The notes beneath the pieces were generated by a model that saw nothing but the letters and a program-made list of their open reading frames with translations, searched no databases and was not told the origin of the DNA. This document shows positions 60,007-64,000 of a stretch of 64,000 bases of DNA, one piece after another. Made by a program: the position numbers and the translations under genes. The DNA is taken from assembly GCA_030737875.1 (NCBI GenBank), contig CM060915.1, forward strand, positions 632,526,786-632,590,785. Direction: 5' to 3'. Origin of the DNA: Allium sativum (taxonomy: Eukaryota; Streptophyta; Magnoliopsida; Asparagales; Amaryllidaceae). How positions within the stretch are numbered: position 1 is the stretch's first letter; the number at the start of each line of letters is the position of its first letter.

Positions 60007-60147
60007 CTCAGTTGCAGATTCGCTTTGTCTAACTTTACGGCCTGGTGTTCTCATTGTGACAAGTTCTTCAGCAGCTATCGGGTGAACACCAATCGTAGAA
60101 TCAAAATTTGCCTTCATTAATCCTGCCTTAACATCGATAGCAACTCC
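60007..60147 (-). CDS. GR: Glutathione reductase, single internal exon near the C-terminus
   Basis: Glutathione reductase uses NADPH to return oxidised glutathione to the reduced form. On the - strand 141 bp are open in phase 0 and bounded by a TTTTAG acceptor (plus 60148-60153) and a GAG|GTTAGT donor (plus 60001-60009). The 47 residues include [30 protein letters not shown] and GRKVRQSE. This matches the dimer-interface segment of plant GR. The family motif HPTxxEE appears as HPIAAEE, keeping the catalytic-base His and its Glu partner. Neither the preceding exon (expected above 60147) nor the last exon (expected below 60007) could be found. The LTR at 60628 probably lies in the same gene or its intron. 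Whether the gene still works cannot be judged from one exon. Confidence 0.75.
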
Positions 60148-60904
60148 CTAAAACAAATATATGGACTATTGAGAAGAAACTCAGGAATGGAATAGATAAA
60201 GTTCAATAGAGTTGTTTCCACTAATAATGTCCTGGTGGTATTCTTCTGCCTTAAAAAAATAAAAATAAAAATGGCAGTAGCTGAGCCATATACTATTTAT
60301 GGTTTCATTAATTTTGATATAAAATAGTTATCTGCATATCAATACATCTTGTCCTCAAATGATGAACGTAGAACTAGGGATTTGGATAGCAGGTATACAT
60401 TAGTTTATTTTACTTGTCAGTCTTTCATTTTGTTTACATCTTTGCTATCTAATTGTTAACATTTACACTGGACAACCATCTATGGGTTCACAATAATAGT
60501 TGTCCTATTGTACTTATAGGCTATTAACAAACTGATATTACGAAATTCACCGATTATAGGCTATTTGATGTTTTCTAGAGTATAGTGTTATTATTTTGAC
60601 CATGGTGGTTTTGCCGATTATAGCTGCTGTAACAACCCGTATTTTTAATAACCTGTTATAACGTAAATCGAGGCAGAATTTAATTCTAAAATCTGAATCA
60701 AGGGAAACGGGCTATGCCATTGCGTTCGTCTCGGAAAAATACGCGAAATAGAGTCCGAGTTTTCGAAAATCGGAGTCCTTATGACCCGATTAAGGCCCAA
60801 CGAAGTTTTCAGAAAAATTCAAAGTAAAAACAGATTTCAAATTCAAGTTTGAATTTGAAAAATTAGGTCAGTTGGGCTAGGCGGGAAAATTCCCGCCAGA
60901 GCAC

Positions 60905-60976
60905 CCAAGTCGACAGCCCTGTCGACTTGGGAGTCGACTTGGTTGGACCCAAGTCGACAGCCCTGTCGACTTGGTC
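60905..60976. repeat. GTCGAC palindrome cluster in the LTR
   Basis: Five GTCGAC hexamers lie at 60909, 60921, 60933, 60953 and 60965. CCAAGTCGAC...GTCGACTTGG occurs twice as a 10-bp-stem hairpin with loop AGCCCT. It lies 281 bp into the LTR, the same depth as the block at 2351. Confidence 0.88.
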
Positions 60977-61459
60977 CAGCCGGGCTGTTTAGCCTAGTGC
61001 ACCATTTAGAGATTGTGTTGAGCTTGGGGGCCAGATTCGGTTTTAAGGGCTGAGATTAGAACTAGGGTTTAATCCTAAGGCTAGAACTAATCCTAATCTC
61101 TATAAATGAGCCCCTAACCTAACCCTAAATCATCATTATTCATTCTAGTAACTAAACTATGGCAAAATCAATCCTCTCATGGCCTCCACTCTCTTCATAA
61201 AATTCCTAAATCAATTTCTATGAGAGATTTTCCATGCATACAAGTGTTTTCAAACTTGTATGAGCATTATTAGCTTGCATTCAAGTCAAGTTTCCATATT
61301 TATATCATAAAGCAAGAGTTTTGATCATTTTGGCTTAAGGGTTTTCTATTAAAGCTTGCATTTTGGGGTTTAATTGGTTGCATAAGGGCTTTGTCATATT
61401 TCCTAAGCATTGTAAGCCCTATTCCTTTCATACTTAAACTCTAAAGTTAAATGTATGAT

Positions 61460-61690
61460 ATGCAAGTTTGCCATGATATGCAAAGTTTACTATGATGTGT
61501 TATGCAAGTTTACTATGATGTGATATGCAAGTTCATCAAGTTATGTTATTCAAGTTTGATATGCAAGTTGTCATATGATATGCAAGTTATGTTATGCAAG
61601 TTTGATATGCAAGTTTGTCATATGATATGCAAGTTATGTTATGCAAGTTTGATATGCAAGTTTGTCATATGATATGCAAGTTATGTTATG
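61460..61690 (+). repeat. Tandem repeat of GATATGCAAGTTTGTCATAT
   Basis: Units of about 48 bp built from TATGCAAGTT and GTCATATGATATGCAAG, nearly three clean copies after looser ones. Confidence 0.9.
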
Positions 61691-62259
61691 CAAATTTGGG
61701 TTGATCATTTGGCTCATGTTATCATGTTATGCAAGCTTATCTTGGGCTTATGAACATAAAGCTTCAAGCTTTATGCTAAAGGTTGCATTTTGGCAACATG
61801 TAAGTTATCATATCCCTTATGATAACTTGCATGTGAGGCTAAATGCGAACTTATGGCCATTTTTACATGTCATTTATCACCATGTATCACCAATATGCTA
61901 AGTTTGGTTTTATGCATGCTTTTGAGACCTAAAATGTAATATGCAAGTATATGAACATATGTGCGTTTCATATGCCACCATGTTGAACTTGTGGCTTCAA
62001 CACCTTTATGTCGTGATTATGCTAAGTTCCCTCTTTCTATCCTTTATGCGCTATTGCGATATGTAAGCGATGGGATTGCGTTTGGGGTTGGGTAAACTTA
62101 AAAGACATAAAAACATAAGCTTGGGAATTTACCTATTAAGTTAGGTCTACCCATTGGGAATTTACCTATTAAGTTAGGTCTACCGAATTGCTTGAAAATT
62201 TGTAACATGTTTTGGAAACATGATGGACATGACACTTAGAAAAGATAAGTGTGACCAAC

Positions 62260-62624
62260 TCGAGGTTGGGTTGAGTTTGTAGCGTAAACCTACCCGGAAC
62301 CGACCGGCTTAACTAGTTGCTACAAACAATAGGACCCAATGTGAGAAGTTGGCCATGTTGTACCTTGAACCCGAGGTTAGACCAAGTTGTGGTGTAAAGC
62401 TACCCGGACCCGCCCGGCTTAACTAGTAACCACAACAAGGTCTAATGTGAGAGGATAAGGCGCATTAAATTAACTAATGCCTCGTGATTAGGGTTAAGTC
62501 ATGGTCCACTTAGTACTTAACCAATTTGGGCTTGGTAGATTAATCAGGGTTAAGTCGTGAACTCATCGTTACACTTAACCAAGTTAATCCATGATTAGCA
62601 AGAGGGTTAAACCGTACTTAACCC
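62260..62624 (+). other. Stem-loop pair and stem-loop triplet in the LTR
   Basis: Pair: TTGGGT...GTTTGTAGC (62266-62283) with GCTACAAAC...ACCCAA (62319-62339), and TTAGACCAAGTTGTGG (62377-62392) with CCACAACAAGGTCTAA (62430-62445). Both have loop core ACCCGGAmCCGmCCGGCTTA. Triplet: GGTTAAGT/ACTTAACC twice (62492-62522, 62548-62580) and GGGTTAA/TTAACCC (62604-62624). Confidence 0.8.
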
Positions 62625-63762
62625 ACTAGAAAATCCTAGCAATGGGGGTCCACTCCAGCAGTAATCCCAAGTTTGTATCATCATGGCCCTAGGGACTAGG
62701 TTAGGGTGTGGAGCACGAATTACTGGGCTGGAGGTAAGCGACCAATAAACGACGGCCGGGTGGTACGCCAATGTAGTTCCGGACGGACTATGGTCGTGCA
62801 CGTAATCCGTATTTGGAGAAGTCACCCATGGGTACCAGTAGATCGAGACTGTGCACTCATGTTTATGGTGTCCAGGGGTTGGCACCCTAGGGCTTGATAC
62901 ACCCGAAGGGTGGACCCGGCACAGTTCGACTACAATTATGTTTGGGCCGTATTGACACCAACACGTGACGAGTTAGGCTTATAGGGAGCCGATCGACTAG
63001 ACCGTTTGGTTGGACCTTGTGTTAGGGTCACTTCAAGTCATTGGATCTTGTGTTAGGGTCACTTCATGTTATTGGACCTTGTATTAGGGTCACTTCATGT
63101 TATTGGGCCAAAGTTTGGGCCAAGGGATCAATACTTGTTTATTCAAGTCATGTTAGTTTGCAAGTACACCTGTGGTGCAAAACCTTAAACCTGATTATGC
63201 GATGACACCTTTACCTACCTTGTCAGTTAATCATCATGCTAGTATGTTGTTATCCTTATGTTCATCCCTGCTGCTCCTGCCAGTTAACTTTACCAGTTTA
63301 CATTGATTGTAGTAGGGCTTACTCGGTCTTTTTGACTGACCTGTTTTCTTTCGCCTCTTTTCTCCCCCCCCCCCCAGGTTCTCAGGGAGGGAATATTGGA
63401 GCTTAGCTGGATTTTTGATCGCTTGCTTGTGGGATTTTAGCTCATGTACAGTCTTGACATGAACCTAGCTATGGTTATCACTTATTTTGGGGATAGTACT
63501 TATGTATTTCAGTTTTTTCCAGAAATGTTGTTTTTATCTAGACTTGTGTATTTGGAAAGTTAACATTATGTTGTACCAGACTTGTTTTGAAATGGTTTGA
63601 AAATCTTCCGCTGTTTTATCTATGTTATTTACTCTGTTTACATGTATACATATGTTCTTGTTCTGCCTTGATATATCCTTATGCATGTTTACCTGATTCA
63701 AACGCCCCTCCAAAGTCAGAGTGCTTGCAAGAGTTACCCTGGCGGAGGTGGGGTGTTACATT

Positions 63763-63774
63763 TGGTATCAGAGC
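63763..63774 (+). other. Primer-binding site (initiator-methionine tRNA)
   Basis: TGGTATCAGAGC lies two bases after the LTR end. It is the standard plant retrotransposon primer site. Confidence 0.95.
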
Positions 63775-63961
63775 ATATTGTTTACGAGAAGGAACAAAAA
63801 GGTTTTTAGAAAACTTTTGGAAAACTATTTTCAAAACAAAGTATAAAGTATTTTCCAAAGAAAAGTCTAGTTTATTTTAAAGGCTATTCCCCAAAAAGCC
63901 ATTAGCAAAATTCCCTCGTTTTTTTCTCCATTCTGAATCTATCTTTTTCTTCGTTTTCAGT

Positions 63962-64000
63962 ATGGCCAATAACTTTGCCATTCCGGAGGGAGTACACGTA
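63962..64000 (+). CDS. gag: Start of gag, cut by the window end
   Basis: ATG at 63962 opens a frame reading MANNFAIPEG to the last base of the window. It lies about 200 bp after the primer-binding site, where gag of a gypsy element is expected. Too short to test further. Confidence 0.5.
   Translation, partial: MANNFAIPEGVHV

Larger units (their letters stand above)
60628..63760 (+). mobile_element. 3.1-kb 5' LTR of a Ty3/gypsy element
   Basis: Starts TGTAACAACCCG and ends GGGGTGTTACA. A primer-binding site follows two bases later and a gag start about 200 bp on. It shares its 3' end and general layout with the LTR at 2062-5328. It contains a GTCGAC block, a tandem repeat at 61460-61690, a pair of stem-loops and then a triplet of stem-loops. 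The element continues past the window end. It may be intact, but only its first 3.4 kb is visible. Confidence 0.92.

Overview
This is plant nuclear DNA, most likely from a eudicot. It is AT-rich and gene-poor. Two host genes can be supported: a five-exon cytokinin oxidase/dehydrogenase (CKX) gene at 30155-32455 on the + strand, and one exon of a glutathione reductase (GR) gene at 60007-60147 on the - strand. Nearly everything else with recognisable structure is transposable-element DNA, much of it nested. I found no bacterial, organellar, rRNA, tRNA or CRISPR features.

Layout. 1-5328: a decayed Ty3/gypsy chromovirus with an LTR tail, an integrase end plus chromodomain, and a complete 3.3-kb LTR. 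5329-10278: AT-rich DNA with a possible LINE-type tail and a complete 449-bp TRIM (8474-8922, target duplication GTTTT). 10279-15612: a small MITE and a broken L1-type LINE. 15731-17864: a MITE sitting in a microsatellite, and a hAT-type MITE with 8-bp flanking repeats. 17865-25126: a PIF/Harbinger-like element carrying a Myb/SANT-like pseudogene and a GRF zinc-finger pseudogene, with a young non-autonomous copia element (18940-22747, target duplication ATAAG) inside it. 25335-28318: a foldback element, a second hAT MITE (exact 8-bp repeat TCCAAAAC), a 206-bp-arm inverted repeat and a second copy of the microsatellite MITE. 30155-32455: CKX. 34405-38359: a hAT fragment cut by a gypsy LTR that still has its primer-binding site. 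38365-59128: four copies of one giant LTR family (up to 6.1 kb each), all solo LTRs with recognisable 5-bp target duplications, one nested in another and two facing each other. 60007-60147: the GR exon. 60628-64000: a 3.1-kb gypsy LTR, its primer-binding site and the first codons of gag.

The observation most worth following is inside the LTRs. Copies that have diverged in sequence keep an ordered set of short inverted repeats in which both arms change together (for example GGTCC/GGACC, GGTTC/GAACC and CGCCC/GGGCG at the same place in different copies). A second module, a tandem pair of about 90-nt stem-loops that begin with CGAGGTT and end in AATGTGAGAGG, is shared by three otherwise different LTR families. 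This looks like selection for RNA (or cruciform) structure in very long LTRs. The pairing is read directly from the sequence; the function is not known and is inference.

Limits: all comparisons were made by eye. Intron boundaries are predicted from splice signals and reading frame. Function names rest on recognised motifs, not on searches.
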